From positions 558,001 through 622,000 of the forward strand of contig NZ_CP010427.1 of NCBI RefSeq assembly GCF_000815225.1: a DNA stretch of 64,000 nt, given 5' to 3'. This document shows, one piece after another, positions 30,332 to 39,849 of this stretch (position 1 is its first letter; each line of letters starts with the position of its first letter). This stretch comes from Allofrancisella guangzhouensis (GTDB taxonomy: Bacteria > Pseudomonadota > Gammaproteobacteria > Francisellales > Francisellaceae). Under the pieces are notes generated by a model that was not told the DNA's origin, ran no database searches, and saw only the letters and a program-made list of their open reading frames with translations. A program made the translations under genes and the position numbers.

Positions 30332-30467
30332 ATTTTTGTATAAAATTAAATGTTAATGTAATAAATTAAATCAATAAGTATTCTAACAAAAAAAAGCTTA
30401 AAAATGTTAGAGTCTTTGGTTTTATGTATAAGCAAATTTATAAAGTATGGATTATTAAGGAGTTATT

Positions 30468-31136
30468 TTGGTAAGGTTTCATGTAGTGTTAGGCGTTGTT
30501 GTATGTTTTATTGCTTGGTTGTTTTTTTTAATCTTTCCTAACTTAGATATAACTATAGCTGGTCATTTTTATAATTACTCCGCACAAAAATTTGTTGGTG
30601 GGTATGATGGCTTTTTAGGATTTTTACATCTTTTTGCTAGATTTTTTCCTATTATCTTTTCTGTAGTAGTAATTTTGTTTCTGCTAGGATCTTTGCTTAT
30701 CAAGGCTTTACAAGTTAAGCATAGGAAAGAAGTATTATTCATAGCTGTTTGTTTATGGATTGGACCAGGTTTGGTTGTTAACTATATATTTAAAGATCAT
30801 TGGGGTAGACCTAGACCTGAAATGGTACAACAGTTTAATGGTGATAAGATTTTCCAAAAACCATTTGTAATATCCTCACAGTGCGATAAAAACTGCTCTT
30901 TTGTCTGTGGCGATGCATCGATGGGGTTTTGGTTATTTGCTTTTATGCCTTTGTTGGCTTCTAGAAAAAAGAAAGCGTTTGTATTTGCTGCAACAGTGAT
31001 TGCGGGTGGCGGTTTGGGTTTAATGAGAATTGCACAAGGCGGGCATTTCTTTAGTGACGTGGTATTTTGTGGAATATTTGTGTATCTTTCTACTTGGGCT
31101 GTTTATTGGGTAATGTATGGTAGAAACAAAAATTAA
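30468..31136 (+). CDS. lpxF: Lipid A 4'-phosphatase LpxF (PAP2 family)
   Basis: Inner-membrane PAP2 phosphatase of 222 residues that in Francisella removes the 4'-phosphate of lipid A on the periplasmic side, helping evade TLR4 and cationic peptides. The phosphatase motifs are visible: KDHWGRPRPE (motif 1), CGDASMGFW (motif 2, with G-D-A-S in place of P-S-G-H) and GGHFFSDV (motif 3). About six hydrophobic helices. The start is TTG, chosen because AAGGAG lies 5 bases upstream. Length and sequence agree with my memory of F. novicida LpxF, and the downstream gene order fits too. Confidence 0.87.
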   Translation: MVRFHVVLGVVVCFIAWLFFLIFPNLDITIAGHFYNYSAQKFVGGYDGFLGFLHLFARFFPIIFSVVVILFLLGSLLIKALQVKHRKEVLFIAVCLWIGPGLVVNYIFKDHWGRPRPEMVQQFNGDKIFQKPFVISSQCDKNCSFVCGDASMGFWLFAFMPLLASRKKKAFVFAATVIAGGGLGLMRIAQGGHFFSDVVFCGIFVYLSTWAVYWVMYGRNKN

Positions 31137-31233
31137 ATAATTAGAAATTTAAAACTTTTTATTACTAAAAACTTTTTTCTCATGAGTATATCTGTCAATA
31201 TATGTTTATTATTTATTCTAATTAGAATCCTTA

Positions 31234-32340
31234 ATGAATAAAAAAATAGTTGGTTTTGTTGGCTGGCGTGGTATGGTTGGCTCTGTATTAATTGATAGAA
31301 TAATTAATGCAAATGATTTTAATAATTTTGAAGCGGTATTTTTTACAACTTCACAATTAGGGGAAGTGACAAAAATAAATAATAAAGAGTATGTACTTGA
31401 AGACTCTTTTAATCTTAAGGAGCTTTTTAAAGTAGATATTTTAGTTACTTGTCAGGGAAGTGAATATAGTCAAGAAATATTGCCGAAGCTTAGAGCTCAA
31501 GGTTGGCAGGGATTCTGGATAGATGCAGCATCTAAATATCGTATGGCTGATGATAGCATTATTGTTTTAGATCCAATAAATATGACAAATATTCAGCAAG
31601 CAATAAAGGACGGTATCAGGAATTTTATTGGAGGTAATTGTACTGTAAGTTTGATGATGTTAGCTATAGATGGACTTTTAAAAGATAATCTTATTGAGTC
31701 AATTTCTGTAATGAGTTATCAGGCTGTTTCTGGAGCTGGGGCTAGAGCAATGGTTGAGTTATTAGACCAAAGTCGTCTTATGTCTAAAAATCTTGATATT
31801 GAAGCTAGTGATAGTCTAACTCTTGAAAAAAAGATTCGTTTGCAAACACAAGCTGAAAATTTTCCTTGTTCACAATTTATTGCACCAATGGCATTTAATT
31901 TGATACCATTTATAGATACGTTATTAGAAAATGGACAAAGTAGAGAGGAATATAAAGCTCAAGCGGAGCTTAATAAAATTTTAGCTACTAGAGAGACAAT
32001 AGCTGTTGATGGCATCTGTGTGCGGGTGCCTGTGTTAAGAGCGCATAGCCAAGCTTTGACAATAAAGCTCAAAAAACAACATTCGTTAGATGAGGTCGAA
32101 AAGATTATTAGATCAGCTAATGATTATATAAGATTTGTGCCAAATAATCCGCAAGATACAGCAAGATATTTAACGCCATTATCAGTAACAGGCACATTAG
32201 ATATAGCTGTAGGTAGGCTTAAGACAACAAATATTTCTAAACAACATATCCAACTCTTTACTGTCGGAGACCAATTACTTTGGGGAGCTGCAGAACCTAT
32301 AAGACGTATGTTAAATATTTGTTTAGCTAATAATTATTAG
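31234..32340 (+). CDS. asd: Aspartate-semialdehyde dehydrogenase
   Basis: Second step of the aspartate pathway to lysine, threonine, methionine and diaminopimelate: reduces aspartyl phosphate to the semialdehyde with NADPH. 368 residues. N-terminal NADP site VGFVGWRGMVGSVL, catalytic Cys in IGGNCTVSLMM (the enterobacterial-type GGNCTVS), and the His-containing RVPVLRAHSQALTIKL. It precedes a lysine riboswitch and a broken lysC, so the first step of the pathway is not supplied by this locus. No strong ribosome binding site is seen before the ATG. Confidence 0.95.
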   Translation: MNKKIVGFVGWRGMVGSVLIDRIINANDFNNFEAVFFTTSQLGEVTKINNKEYVLEDSFNLKELFKVDILVTCQGSEYSQEILPKLRAQGWQGFWIDAASKYRMADDSIIVLDPINMTNIQQAIKDGIRNFIGGNCTVSLMMLAIDGLLKDNLIESISVMSYQAVSGAGARAMVELLDQSRLMSKNLDIEASDSLTLEKKIRLQTQAENFPCSQFIAPMAFNLIPFIDTLLENGQSREEYKAQAELNKILATRETIAVDGICVRVPVLRAHSQALTIKLKKQHSLDEVEKIIRSANDYIRFVPNNPQDTARYLTPLSVTGTLDIAVGRLKTTNISKQHIQLFTVGDQLLWGAAEPIRRMLNICLANNY

Positions 32341-32411
32341 ATTATATTTGACACTTTCAAATTTATTATGCTAAACTTGAAAATAGTAAGTTTTGTCTTA
32401 CGGTAAATTTT

Positions 32412-32585
32412 AAAGAAGAGGAGCATAGTTTATAGAACTAATCTGAAGGTCATAACACTTTAAGATGGTTAGTATTCTAGAGATTATGCCGAAAGAGTAC
32501 ACAAGTTATGAGTTGTATTCTTGGGTCTGATGCTGAAAGGCAGCAGAACTGTCACGTTAAACTTAGACGTGGGGTGCTTCGATCT
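32412..32585 (+). ncRNA. Lysine riboswitch (L box)
   Basis: The conserved blocks of the lysine aptamer appear in order: AGAGGAGCAT at the start, CTGAAGG, TTAGTATTCTAGAGATTATG, GCCGAAAGAG, the GGGTCTGATGCTGAAAGG junction, AGAACTGTCACG and a 3' arm with GGGGTGCTTC. The closing stem pairs GGAGCA with TGCTTC. After the aptamer, GTTTCC/GGAAAC forms a hairpin (about 32609-32632) immediately before a GGAGG ribosome binding site, so the expression platform may act on translation or readthrough. The immediate frame is a broken lysC; the first intact gene is a LysP-like permease. Confidence 0.82.
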
Positions 32586-32645
32586 TGGCATTGTTTTTGC
32601 GAAGTTTTTAGTTTCCCCTACATCAGAGGAAACTTGGAGGGCTTT

Positions 32646-32765
32646 GTGAAAAATCAAATTAGAGCCGTTAAATTTGGCGGTACAAGTGTTGTAAATATTG
32701 AATCAATAAGATGTTGTATTGAAGTTGTAAGGACAGCTGTTGATATTAAAATATCAACGGTTTAA
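32646..32765 (+). pseudogene. lysC: Aspartokinase remnant, 5' stub
   Basis: A GTG-started frame of 39 codons with GGAGG 5 bases upstream. It encodes IRAVKFGGTSVVNIESIR and ends DIKISTV. KFGGTSV is the aspartokinase nucleotide-binding signature, and the continuation to V is where the family normally reads VVSA. A stop follows; complete aspartokinases have 400 or more residues. Nothing in the next 240 bases (to 33005) looks like the rest of the gene, so most was deleted. It lies directly under the lysine riboswitch, as expected for a once-functional, feedback-controlled lysC. Confidence 0.8.
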
Positions 32766-33005
32766 ACCTATAATAAGAGCTATAAAATTAGCAATATGGT
32801 TGTTATGATGTTTTGTGACATCAATACTTATTTTAAGAATAATTAGTTTATATAGTATTAATTGGGGTAGTTAATTGAGCTTTTAATAATAAGCCTTTTG
32901 AGAGTTGGTTATTCGGATTGGGGGTTTAGGCTTTGGCTTTTGAGTCTATTAAGGAAAGAAAATAATTAGAAAAACTATAATACGTGGTTTAAGGAGAAAA
33001 TATAA

Positions 33006-34466
33006 ATGTCGGAGAATCTTAATCGTAATTTACAAAGTCGTCATATGTCAATGATAGCCTTAGGTGGTTGTTTGGGTACAGGGTTATTTTTAGCTTTAGG
33101 TGGGGCTATAGCTGATGCTGGTCCTGGAGGGACTGTTTTAGCATATACAGTAATTGCTATTATGGTATATTTTTTGATGGCAAGTTTAGGTGAGATGGCA
33201 GCTTATAATCCAGTTGCAGGTACTTTTTGTGAGTATACTACAAAATATGTAGATCCTGCACTTGGGTTTAGTACAGGTTGGAGCTATTGGTTTAACTGGG
33301 CTATTACTGTTGCTACAGAGGTTATTGCTGCAGCGATAATTATTCAATATTGGTTTCCTGATTCTTCTATATTATTATGGAGTTCTTTTTTCTTCTTAGT
33401 TATATTTTGTTTAAATTTATTTTCAGTACGGGTGTATGGTGAATTTGAATATTGGTTTTCTTTTATAAAGGTATCTACTGTTATCATATTTATTATCGTT
33501 GGAGGACTATCAATATTTGGTTTAGTCGGCAACCATACAAACGTGGGGTTTGATAATTGGCATATAGGGGATGCTCCTTTTCATAATGGCTTCTTTGGAT
33601 TTATGGCGGTGTTCATGATAGCAGGTTTTTCTTTTCAGGGTAGTGAACTTGTTGGTGTAACAGCAGGAGAGGCAAAGGATCCTAAAACTTCCGTACCTAA
33701 GGCAATTAAACAAACATTTTGGCGTTTAGTTATCTTTTATATTTTCGCAGTGGTAATTATTAGTTTCTTGATTCCATATAATGATCCTAATTTAGTAAGT
33801 GCTGCTAGTGAGTCTCATAACGATATTTCTATGAGTCCATTTACTATAGTTTTTGAAGGTGTTGGGTTGTCATCAGCAGCTACTATAATGAATGTTGTAA
33901 TTTTAACAGCAATACTATCAGCTTGTAACTCTAGTATGTATAGCGCTACTAGAGTTTTATGGCATTTAGGTAAGATTAATCATGCTCCTCGAGTTTTTGC
34001 AATTACCAACTCTAATGGTACACCAATGTTGGCTCTACTTGCTACATCTTTGATAGGTAGTTCATTTTTTTTAGTATATTTTATAGGAAGTAAGGGTATA
34101 TTTAATTGGTTGGTAAACATTTCTAGCCTTGCTGGTTTTCTAGCATGGTTTAGTATAGCAATTAGCCATTACAGATTTAGAAGGGCATATATAAGACAAG
34201 GTAAAAGCTTAAATGACCTACATTTTGTAGCGAAATTTTTCCCATGGGCGCCTTTGATTGCCTTAGCTCTTGTAATTACAATTATTTTTGGCCAAGGTAT
34301 AAATATTTTTGTGAATCCTAGTAAGAGTTGGTTTGGAGTTACTATAGAGTTTGTCTCAACATACATTGGATTTATAGTATTTGTAGTATTATATTTGGCA
34401 TATAAGTTTATTAAAAAGACAAAACTGATAAAATTAGAGGATTGTGATTTGACAACTCATTTGTAG
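33006..34466 (+). CDS. Amino acid permease, LysP-like (APC superfamily)
   Basis: Inner-membrane amino acid/proton symporter, 486 residues with 12 helices. The N-terminal signature is typical of the AAT family: NRNLQSRHMSMIALGGCLGT followed by a GLFLA helix, then YFLMASLGEMAAYNPVAGTF and GWSYWFNWAIT. The sequence EVIAAAIIIQYWFPDS and the riboswitch upstream favour lysine as substrate (LysP-like), but specificity cannot be read directly. The ribosome binding site is AAGGAG. The alpha/beta hydrolase gene follows after 9 bases and may be co-transcribed. Confidence 0.88.
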   Translation: MSENLNRNLQSRHMSMIALGGCLGTGLFLALGGAIADAGPGGTVLAYTVIAIMVYFLMASLGEMAAYNPVAGTFCEYTTKYVDPALGFSTGWSYWFNWAITVATEVIAAAIIIQYWFPDSSILLWSSFFFLVIFCLNLFSVRVYGEFEYWFSFIKVSTVIIFIIVGGLSIFGLVGNHTNVGFDNWHIGDAPFHNGFFGFMAVFMIAGFSFQGSELVGVTAGEAKDPKTSVPKAIKQTFWRLVIFYIFAVVIISFLIPYNDPNLVSAASESHNDISMSPFTIVFEGVGLSSAATIMNVVILTAILSACNSSMYSATRVLWHLGKINHAPRVFAITNSNGTPMLALLATSLIGSSFFLVYFIGSKGIFNWLVNISSLAGFLAWFSIAISHYRFRRAYIRQGKSLNDLHFVAKFFPWAPLIALALVITIIFGQGINIFVNPSKSWFGVTIEFVSTYIGFIVFVVLYLAYKFIKKTKLIKLEDCDLTTHL

Positions 34467-34475
34467 AGAAGATTT

Positions 34476-35111
34476 ATGAATACATTTTTTATCGAGGGTA
34501 AACAGGGTCGTATAGAGGTAGCTCATGATAAAGTCAAAGATGCTAGGCAAGATGTTGTGGCAGTTATCTGCCATCCTCACCCTTTATATCAAGGTAGTAT
34601 GCATAATAAAGTAGTTACTACAATTGCCAGAGCTATGAAAACCTTTAAAGTAGAGTCATATAGATTTAACTATAGAGGTGTAGGTGATAGTCAAGGTGAA
34701 TATGGTGAAGGTTTAGGTGAGCTTGAAGATTTACTGACAGTTTGTAAGTGGATAGAGCAAAATACTAGTATAAAAAAGATAGTTTTATGTGGTTTCTCTT
34801 TTGGTGGAGCTATAGCATATAAGGGGTTGAGCAAAATAGACAAAGTCTTATCTTTAATCACGATAGCTCCTGCTGTAGATAGATTTGATTTGACGAAATA
34901 TCCAGCACCAAATTTGCCTTGGTTTTTAGTTCAAGGGGTAGACGATGATATCGTTAACCCAGAGTCAGTTTTTGATTTTGCTATTAATAAAGTAGAATCT
35001 GATTTAATAATGCTTAAGATGAATAAAGTTGGACATTTTTTTCATGGTAGGCTAACTGATTTGAAGAAAAACATAGAAAATTTTGTTTTTCCTATTTTAG
35101 ATGAATTATAA
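34476..35111 (+). CDS. Alpha/beta hydrolase
   Basis: Soluble 211-residue alpha/beta hydrolase of the short, lid-less kind. Features: ICHPHPLYQGSMHNKVV (oxyanion region, the H-P-H-P-x-x-G-G-x-M pattern), FNYRGVGDSQGEYGEG, the nucleophile elbow GFSFGGA, an acidic residue in VQGVDDDIVNP and the late H of KVGHFFHG. The catalytic triad is thus complete. The substrate is unknown; esterase or thioesterase is likely. It lies 9 bases after the permease and 29 bases before glpX. Confidence 0.85.
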   Translation: MNTFFIEGKQGRIEVAHDKVKDARQDVVAVICHPHPLYQGSMHNKVVTTIARAMKTFKVESYRFNYRGVGDSQGEYGEGLGELEDLLTVCKWIEQNTSIKKIVLCGFSFGGAIAYKGLSKIDKVLSLITIAPAVDRFDLTKYPAPNLPWFLVQGVDDDIVNPESVFDFAINKVESDLIMLKMNKVGHFFHGRLTDLKKNIENFVFPILDEL

Positions 35112-35140
35112 CTACAAAATAATTAAAAAAGGATCCGAAA

Positions 35141-36127
35141 ATGAATAGAAAAGTAGCTCTTGAGGCAGTTAGAGTAACAGAGTTAGCAGCTTTAGCATCA
35201 TGGAGTCAAATGGGTAGAGGAGACAAGATAGCAGCAGATCAGGCCGCTGTTGACGCTATGAGGAATGCTCTTAACGAAGTAGATATTGATGGCACGGTTG
35301 TTATCGGTGAAGGGGAGCTTGATGAAGCACCGATGTTATATATAGGTGAAAAAGTAGGTAGAGGAGGTCCAAAAGTGGATATAGCGTTAGATCCTCTTGA
35401 AGGAACAACCATCACATCAAAAGGTGGTCCAAATGCTCTTACAGTTTTAGCTATGGCCGATGAAGGCGGTTTTTTGAATGCACCAGACGTATATATGCAA
35501 AAAATAGCAGTTGGTGGTATAACAGCACCTAAGGGTATAGTCGACCTAGATGATTCTGTTACAGAAAACCTTAAACGAATAGCAGAATATAAAGGTGTTC
35601 ATTTATCAGCGTTGGTTGTGTGTACTATGGATAGAGCAAGACATGCTGATATTATAAAAGAGGCAAGGGCTTGTGGCGCTAGAGTTATATTGATAGATGA
35701 TGGTGATGTTTCAGCAGTTATTTCTACAGCTACTGAAGGATCAGGAATAGACGTATATATAGGTACAGGCGGAGCTCCTGAAGGTGTTTTAGCAGCAGCA
35801 GCCTTAAAATGCTTAGGTGGACAAATGCAAGCAAGGCTAGTGTTTAATAGTGATGATGAAATTAAGAGAGCTCATAAGTTAGGTATAACTGACCTTAATA
35901 AAAAATATGATATAGATAACCTGGCATCAGGGAATATTATATTTGCTGCAACAGGTGTTACAGATGGTAATATGCTCAAAGGGATTAAGAGAATAAATAG
36001 TTCTCGTAGAGGTTCTTTTGCTGTAACTCACAGTATAGTTATGCGTTCAACAACAAGAACAGTACGTCATATAACAGCTGAACATAGTTTTGATTTCAAA
36101 GAAGGTGTTGAAAAGTTTATGTCTTAA
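35141..36127 (+). CDS. glpX: Fructose-1,6-bisphosphatase, class II
   Basis: Gluconeogenic phosphatase converting fructose 1,6-bisphosphate to fructose 6-phosphate; in Francisella, GlpX is the only FBPase known to me and matters for growth on host amino acids. 328 residues, usual length. Metal-binding and catalytic segments: VVIGEGELDEAPMLYIGE, DIALDPLEGTTITSKGG, GTGGAPEGVLAAAALKCLGG and FAATGVTDGNML. The ribosome binding site is AAAGGA. It follows the hydrolase gene by 29 bases. Confidence 0.96.
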   Translation: MNRKVALEAVRVTELAALASWSQMGRGDKIAADQAAVDAMRNALNEVDIDGTVVIGEGELDEAPMLYIGEKVGRGGPKVDIALDPLEGTTITSKGGPNALTVLAMADEGGFLNAPDVYMQKIAVGGITAPKGIVDLDDSVTENLKRIAEYKGVHLSALVVCTMDRARHADIIKEARACGARVILIDDGDVSAVISTATEGSGIDVYIGTGGAPEGVLAAAALKCLGGQMQARLVFNSDDEIKRAHKLGITDLNKKYDIDNLASGNIIFAATGVTDGNMLKGIKRINSSRRGSFAVTHSIVMRSTTRTVRHITAEHSFDFKEGVEKFMS

Positions 36128-36270
36128 TTATTTTGTACTTATCTTTTATTTTTATGTTTGAAAAGCTGTTTAGAATATTAAAAAGCATAAATTTTACCAT
36201 ATTAGGTTTCAAAAATTATTCTAAAGTGTTAATTTTTAAACAATACATGGTGATTAATTAGAGGGCCTTA

Positions 36271-37737
36271 ATGAATAATATACAGATACTTTGGGTAACT
36301 TTTCTAGTTTATATAGTTATTATATTCGCTATAGGCATTTATTCATATTTTCAAACAAAAAAAGTTTCTGATTATATGCTTGGTGGCAGATCCCTGAGTG
36401 CTCCGATAGCAGCCTTAGGAGCGGGTGCTTCTGATATGGGTTCTTGGTTACTTTTGGCTCTACCCGGAGCTTTTATGATGTATGGTTTTAGTCAGATATG
36501 GTTACCTTTGGGGCTAACTATAGGCGCTTTTGTAAACTGGGGTGTTATAGCAAAAAGATTAAGAATATATACTGAAATAGCTAAAGATTCGATTACAATA
36601 CCTGCTTATTTTGAGAACAGATTCCACGATAATAAAGGAGTCCTTCGGTTTGTTACCACTATAGCTATAGTGGTATTTTTTACAATCTATATCGGTGCTG
36701 GATTTGTGTCTGGAGGGATATTATTTAGCTCAATGTTTGGTATTTCATATCACCAGGCTTTATTTCTTACTGCTGCGGTAATATTTATTTATACTTGTGT
36801 GGGTGGATTTTTGGCTATATCCTGGATAGATTTTTTCCAAGGAACCTTAATGTTATTTGCTTTACTAGTAGTGCCAATAGTAGTTTTTAGTGATTTTAAT
36901 GGCATAGATTTACAAGTAGCCCTCTCAAATATAAATATAGCTGGATTTTACGATATCACAGCAGGTGTCCCAATTATTACTATAATATCTCTATTAGCTT
37001 GGGGCTTGGGATATTTTGGACAACCACATATTATTGTTAGGTTTATGGCTATAAAAGATCCAAATAAAACTTCTAGAGCAATGTGGATATGTATGTCATG
37101 GATGATAGCTGCGCTCGTTGGAGCTGCCTGTGTTGGTGTATTAGGAGCTGCTTATTACCAGGGTCAAGCAATAAATCCAGAATCAGTTTTTCTTAGACTA
37201 TCAGCAATATTTTTTAACCCCTGGATAGAGGGGATTCTACTTGCAGCAGTTCTTTCGGCTGTTATGAGTACATCGTCAGCTCAATTATTATCTTTGTCTA
37301 GTGCTTTTTCTGTTGATGTGTATGCTAAATTTTTTAGGAAAAAAGCTTCACATAGAGAGCAGTTGAATATAAGTAGGCTGATCGTTTTGGCAGTAACCAT
37401 ACTAGCTATAATTATCTCTTATAATCCTGAGAGTAGTATATTAAGTTTAGTTAGTTATGCTTGGGCTGGGTTAGGTAGTTCTTTTGGTGCTGTGGTGATA
37501 TTTTCTCTATTTTGGTCAAGAATGAATAAGTATGGTGCTATGGCAGGTATCATTTCAGGATCGTTTATGGTTTTAATTTGGCCATTATTTAAAAACTTCG
37601 GGGGTTGGTTTGAAATTTATGAAATGGTTCCTGCATTTGCGCTTAGTTGTTTTTGCATAGTTACCCTTAGTTTAGTAACTCCAAAGCCAGAAGAGTCAAT
37701 TATACTTGAGTATGAAAAGTATAAACAAACATTATAG
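36271..37737 (+). CDS. putP: Sodium/proline symporter
   Basis: SSS-family Na+/proline symporter, 488 residues with the full set of helices, including the N-terminal one missing from the related gene at 11.7 kb. Typical PutP segments: VSDYMLGGRSLSAPIAALGA, ASDMGSWLLLALPGA, LSLLAWGLGYFGQPHIIVRF and SAVMSTSSAQLLSLSS. The first of these carries the Na+-site region after TM1. Monocistronic, 143 bases after glpX. Likely imports host or environmental proline as carbon source and osmolyte. Confidence 0.93.
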   Translation: MNNIQILWVTFLVYIVIIFAIGIYSYFQTKKVSDYMLGGRSLSAPIAALGAGASDMGSWLLLALPGAFMMYGFSQIWLPLGLTIGAFVNWGVIAKRLRIYTEIAKDSITIPAYFENRFHDNKGVLRFVTTIAIVVFFTIYIGAGFVSGGILFSSMFGISYHQALFLTAAVIFIYTCVGGFLAISWIDFFQGTLMLFALLVVPIVVFSDFNGIDLQVALSNINIAGFYDITAGVPIITIISLLAWGLGYFGQPHIIVRFMAIKDPNKTSRAMWICMSWMIAALVGAACVGVLGAAYYQGQAINPESVFLRLSAIFFNPWIEGILLAAVLSAVMSTSSAQLLSLSSAFSVDVYAKFFRKKASHREQLNISRLIVLAVTILAIIISYNPESSILSLVSYAWAGLGSSFGAVVIFSLFWSRMNKYGAMAGIISGSFMVLIWPLFKNFGGWFEIYEMVPAFALSCFCIVTLSLVTPKPEESIILEYEKYKQTL

Positions 37738-37803
37738 ATTTTATCTATTGAGACTCTCAGCTCTTTTGAGTAAAATGTAGCATCATTTTGCTTAATTTTT
37801 TAT

Positions 37804-39489
37804 ATGAAAAAAATATTATTTATATTAGCGGTGGGAGGAGTATTTTATTTCCTATCTTTTTTGAACAAATCGATCGTTTTTAGTGTTTTTATTTCTTTAC
37901 TGCTATTGTTCTTATTTTATGCCTACATAACGGCAAAAGAAAAAGCTAGTGTAAATTTGCTTACTTTCTTATATGTTGGTTTTAGTTTTTTATTTGCGTT
38001 TTACGCTTGTTTTGAAGTGTTAAATACTTCTTACACAGACCATCCGTTTGTTACTATTGTTATTTTAAGTGTTTTATTGCCAACCTTTTTCTTGCTTGGA
38101 TACAGAATTATTCTTAGCTTACACTGTTTATTTGAAAGTGTTTTTTCTGCAAAAAAGGTAGTGGTTGAACAGAAAAGTGTTGAATATGGTTGTTCTATAG
38201 TTATTACAACTAGGAATGAACCTTTTAATGTTTGTAAGATGACTTTTGATTCGGCACATAAGCTTGATCATCCTGTAAAATTAAAAGAGATAGTGGTTGT
38301 TGATAACAGTGATTTATCTCATCAAGATTTTATTAAGTGGCAAGAGTACGTAAAAGGGTTTGACTTAGTTGATGGTATGAGGTGTAAATTTATTCACAGG
38401 GAGGGTACAGAAGGTTTTAAGCCACGGAATCTTGATATCGCTATGCAGCATATAAGTTTTAACTATGTTTTATTTTTAGATGCAGATTCTACCTTACCTG
38501 CTAACTCTCTTAAAATCGGACTTCCTGAGTTTAATAAAAACCCTAAATTAGGATTTGTAAGTTTTTTGATAGAAAGTACTAATTATAATGTAAATTTAGT
38601 AACTAAAATCATTAGCATTTTTCAAAATACAATTCGTTATTTTAACGAATTTGTAGGTCAACGTGGTTACTGTAATTATCAAGGGCATAATGGAATTTGG
38701 AGTATAAAAGCTCTTCAGGCGACATCAAAATGGGAAGAATATTACAAATCTCAAGTTATGGTAACTGAAGATATTGCGGCAGGATTTAGATGTTACGAGG
38801 CTGGATTTGAAAGCAAGCCAATATTTTTAAAGACGGGTGAATGGGTGCCTATATCTTTGAGAGAATTCGAAAAAATGTGGTTACGTTGGTCTTTTGGTGG
38901 TATGCAGGTTATGCATAAATATATGTCTAGAATAATAGGTTCACCGAATTTATGTTTTAGAGTTAAGCTTGATATGTTGTATCTTTTATTTAAAGTTATT
39001 GCGTCAGGATTTCCTTTATTTGCTTTAATCTTAGTCACTTTCCCTAGAAGTGATCCAGCTTTAGTTGCGCTTATAAATATTACATTATTACCATTGATTA
39101 TATTAAGTATATGGTATTACATATATGGATATCTACAAGGCAGTATATTAAGTAAAATATATCAAATATATATTTCCATGTTTATCTTATCGTCATTTGT
39201 TTTTTGGTGTGGGATAAAAGCTGAAATTAACTACTATCTGAACAAGCCGCAAGGTTGGAAACCAACCAGTAAAGTGCTCGATAAAGTAGATGGTTGGTCT
39301 GCTGTGTTATATAATAACTTTGGGAAACTTATTTTTTCTACAATAGGTTTGATTGTGGCTAGTATTTCTATATGTAGATTTTATTCATCGGCAGAGTTTA
39401 TGTGGTACCTTTTATGTATGGTACCAAGTATATTGTTATTTATGAACACCATTCTATGTATTTTCATTTTAGGTAGAGCTAAGTATTAA
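37804..39489 (+). CDS. Processive glycosyltransferase, GT2 (cellulose/hyaluronan synthase-like)
   Basis: Integral-membrane family-2 glycosyltransferase, 561 residues. Two pairs of N-terminal helices, a cytosolic GT-A domain (about 130-370), and four to five C-terminal helices. Catalytic motifs: SIVITTRNEP, VVVDNSD, DxD-type FLDADSTLP, TED (VTEDIAAGFRCYEAG) and a variant of Q-x-x-R-W as KMWLRWSFGG. This layout is that of polymerising synthases that extrude the sugar chain. The polymer is unknown; no partner genes for a polysaccharide are adjacent. It could make an exopolysaccharide. Confidence 0.85.
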   Translation: MKKILFILAVGGVFYFLSFLNKSIVFSVFISLLLLFLFYAYITAKEKASVNLLTFLYVGFSFLFAFYACFEVLNTSYTDHPFVTIVILSVLLPTFFLLGYRIILSLHCLFESVFSAKKVVVEQKSVEYGCSIVITTRNEPFNVCKMTFDSAHKLDHPVKLKEIVVVDNSDLSHQDFIKWQEYVKGFDLVDGMRCKFIHREGTEGFKPRNLDIAMQHISFNYVLFLDADSTLPANSLKIGLPEFNKNPKLGFVSFLIESTNYNVNLVTKIISIFQNTIRYFNEFVGQRGYCNYQGHNGIWSIKALQATSKWEEYYKSQVMVTEDIAAGFRCYEAGFESKPIFLKTGEWVPISLREFEKMWLRWSFGGMQVMHKYMSRIIGSPNLCFRVKLDMLYLLFKVIASGFPLFALILVTFPRSDPALVALINITLLPLIILSIWYYIYGYLQGSILSKIYQIYISMFILSSFVFWCGIKAEINYYLNKPQGWKPTSKVLDKVDGWSAVLYNNFGKLIFSTIGLIVASISICRFYSSAEFMWYLLCMVPSILLFMNTILCIFILGRAKY

Positions 39490-39849
39490 TAGTAACTTGG
39501 TTTATAATTTTTTGTATTTTTTAGTTAACAGAAATTTTTGTTATAAATAATACATATAATATTTGCAGCTTATTTAAATATCACGATATCACTGCTTATT
39601 ATAATCTTTTATATTTACTTTATATATAAGGTTTATTTTTATTAAATATATAACTATAATTATAATAGCAAATATTCACTGTATTAAAGCTAGATTGTAC
39701 TTATGTATTTCTTATTTTAATGTTTTGTTTAGAGTTGTTTTTTGAAAATACGGTCTAAGTAGCTAAACGAAAGAGGAAATAATTTATATAAATTTATTGC
39801 TATTAGGTGGCTTAAGCCTTAAGGAAATAGTTTTTTGAAAGAGATTAAT
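39490..39849. other. AT-rich gap before the pseudopilin operon
   Basis: About 360 bases, extremely AT-rich, without a credible reading frame. Near its end two palindromes overlap, GGCTTAAGCC (39809-39818) and CCTTAAGG (39817-39824), close to the first pseudopilin start, a place where an operator or leader hairpin could lie. A promoter is expected here but many AT boxes compete, so none is assigned. Confidence 0.4.
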
